Made by a program: the position numbers and the translations under genes. Under the pieces are notes generated by a model. The model was given only the letters and a program-made list of their open reading frames with translations, did not search any database and was not told where the DNA came from. A stretch of DNA of 64,000 bases from Halalkalibaculum roseum (GTDB lineage: Bacteria; Bacteroidota; Rhodothermia; Balneolales; Balneolaceae), in NCBI RefSeq assembly GCF_011059145.1, contig NZ_JAALLT010000002.1, positions 892,178 to 956,177 on the forward strand, written 5' to 3'. How positions within the stretch are numbered: the first letter of the stretch is position 1; each line of letters begins with the position of its first letter. This document shows positions 63,304 to 64,000 of the stretch, one piece after another.

Positions 63304-64000
63304 TCATTCCTGGGGAACAAAGCGTACCGCCTGACCGCCTCCGGGTGCCAGTACAAGACTCAGTGAACTGTCACTAGACACCTCTTTGGTGCTTATTGCA
63401 ATATCCATTGGATTACTATCCCAATCCGCTTCGCTGCCATCTGCATAGATTTCAGCCGTATAGGTTATTCCACCCTCGAGAAAGGAAAGTTCTGCATTCA
63501 GTGTTCTAGCCTCCTCATCGGTGATGGATCCAAGGAACCATTCTTCACTATACCGGTCTTTTCTGGCCACTGTTATAAAATCTCCGATTTGAGCATGTAA
63601 AACCTCTGTCCTATCCCAGTCCGCTGATACATCTTTGATAAACTGAAATGCCTCTGGATGTGCTTCATAATTTTGGGGAAGATCTGATGCCATTTGTAGC
63701 GGACTATAAATAACCACATAAAGTGCCAGCTGTTTTGCCAATGTGGTTTGCACCTTATTGGCAGGTTCACTCTCATCCGAAAGATCAAAGGTGCCGGGGG
63801 TAAAGTCCATCGGACCTGATAGCATACGTGTAAATGGTAATATGGTGGTATGCTCCGGACCATTTCCTCCACCTTGCGGTGAATTGTACTCCTGCCCTCT
63901 TGCACCTTCCCTTGTTACAAAATTGGGATAGGTCCGACGAAGTCCCGTATCTTTGATCGGTTCGTGGGCATTGATCATAATCTTGTGTTCTGCAGCAGTC
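63304..64000 (-). CDS. GH97-family glycoside hydrolase, C-terminal part (cut by window edge)
   Basis: Partial: about 232 residues of the 3' end; the gene continues past 64000. The segment AAEHKIMINAHEP, LRRTYPN, REGARGQEYN and the MDFTPGTFDL motif match the catalytic barrel of GH97 enzymes (SusB-like alpha-glucosidases or alpha-galactosidases). SPLQMASDLPQNYEAHP and the GSITDEEAR segment lead into the C-terminal beta-sandwich. It is normally exported to the periplasm and acts on oligosaccharides brought in by SusCD. Which anomer or sugar it cleaves depends on residues outside the window. Confidence 0.9.
   Translation of the reverse strand, partial: TAAEHKIMINAHEPIKDTGLRRTYPNFVTREGARGQEYNSPQGGGNGPEHTTILPFTRMLSGPMDFTPGTFDLSDESEPANKVQTTLAKQLALYVVIYSPLQMASDLPQNYEAHPEAFQFIKDVSADWDRTEVLHAQIGDFITVARKDRYSEEWFLGSITDEEARTLNAELSFLEGGITYTAEIYADGSEADWDSNPMDIAISTKEVSSDSSLSLVLAPGGGQAVRFVPQE

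Overview
The window looks like chromosome of a marine or saline-habitat member of the Bacteroidota/Rhodothermota/Balneolota group. The evidence is a SusC/SusD pair, two upstream regions fitting the Bacteroidota promoter pattern (TTTG, about 19 bp, TAnnTTTG), many lipoproteins, TTG-started LacI regulators and moderate GC. The exact genus is inference. I see no rRNA, tRNA, CRISPR array, phage or insertion sequence.

Layout. 367-2645 (+): a YmdB-type phosphodiesterase, a LolD-type ABC ATPase and a membrane-anchored TPR protein, ending in a strong bidirectional hairpin. 2821-7429 (-): a Na+/sugar symporter, a XylE-like sugar porter and a Gfo/Idh/MocA dehydrogenase. 7607-15219: two facing modules, each with a GMC oxidoreductase, a gluconate-dehydrogenase-subunit-3-like Tat lipoprotein and a TIM-barrel isomerase with an export signal; one also carries a DUF1080 lipoprotein. 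I read this as an envelope-located pathway that oxidises sugars or glycosides to keto-sugars and then rearranges or cleaves them. An NupG-like transporter follows at 15431.

16891-39009 (-, about 22 kb) is the most unusual part. It holds a SusC/SusD pair and five FG-GAP/VCBS proteins of the CRTAC1/ASPIC-UnbV kind. Three are about 1,120-residue paralogues, one is a TPR-propeller fusion, and one is a 606-residue protein directly upstream of an RnfD/NqrB-like membrane protein. That last pair resembles the UnbV/UnbU pair of enediyne clusters, but no polyketide synthase is present. A perfect terminator separates susCD from the next VCBS genes.

39237-46594 is a xylose locus: two paralogous LacI regulators flank xylB, xylA and galM, followed by an endonuclease/exonuclease/phosphatase lipoprotein. 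46717-50211 encodes a fused isobutyryl-CoA-mutase-type enzyme (IcmF). 50382-63241 is mostly housekeeping: two small membrane proteins, MprF, an Ig-like lipoprotein, a COG3014/LpoB pair, NAD salvage (pncB, pncA), an FAD oxidoreductase and a BASS-family transporter. The right edge cuts a GH97 glycosidase.

The intergenic spaces carry two families of short repeats with fixed periods: 10-11 bp units (CACAGAG or CACGGATTTA types), and 7-bp units of unrelated sequence that in two cases form inverted arms. At 57958-58113 the two kinds are nested. These are the clearest structures the gene annotation does not explain.
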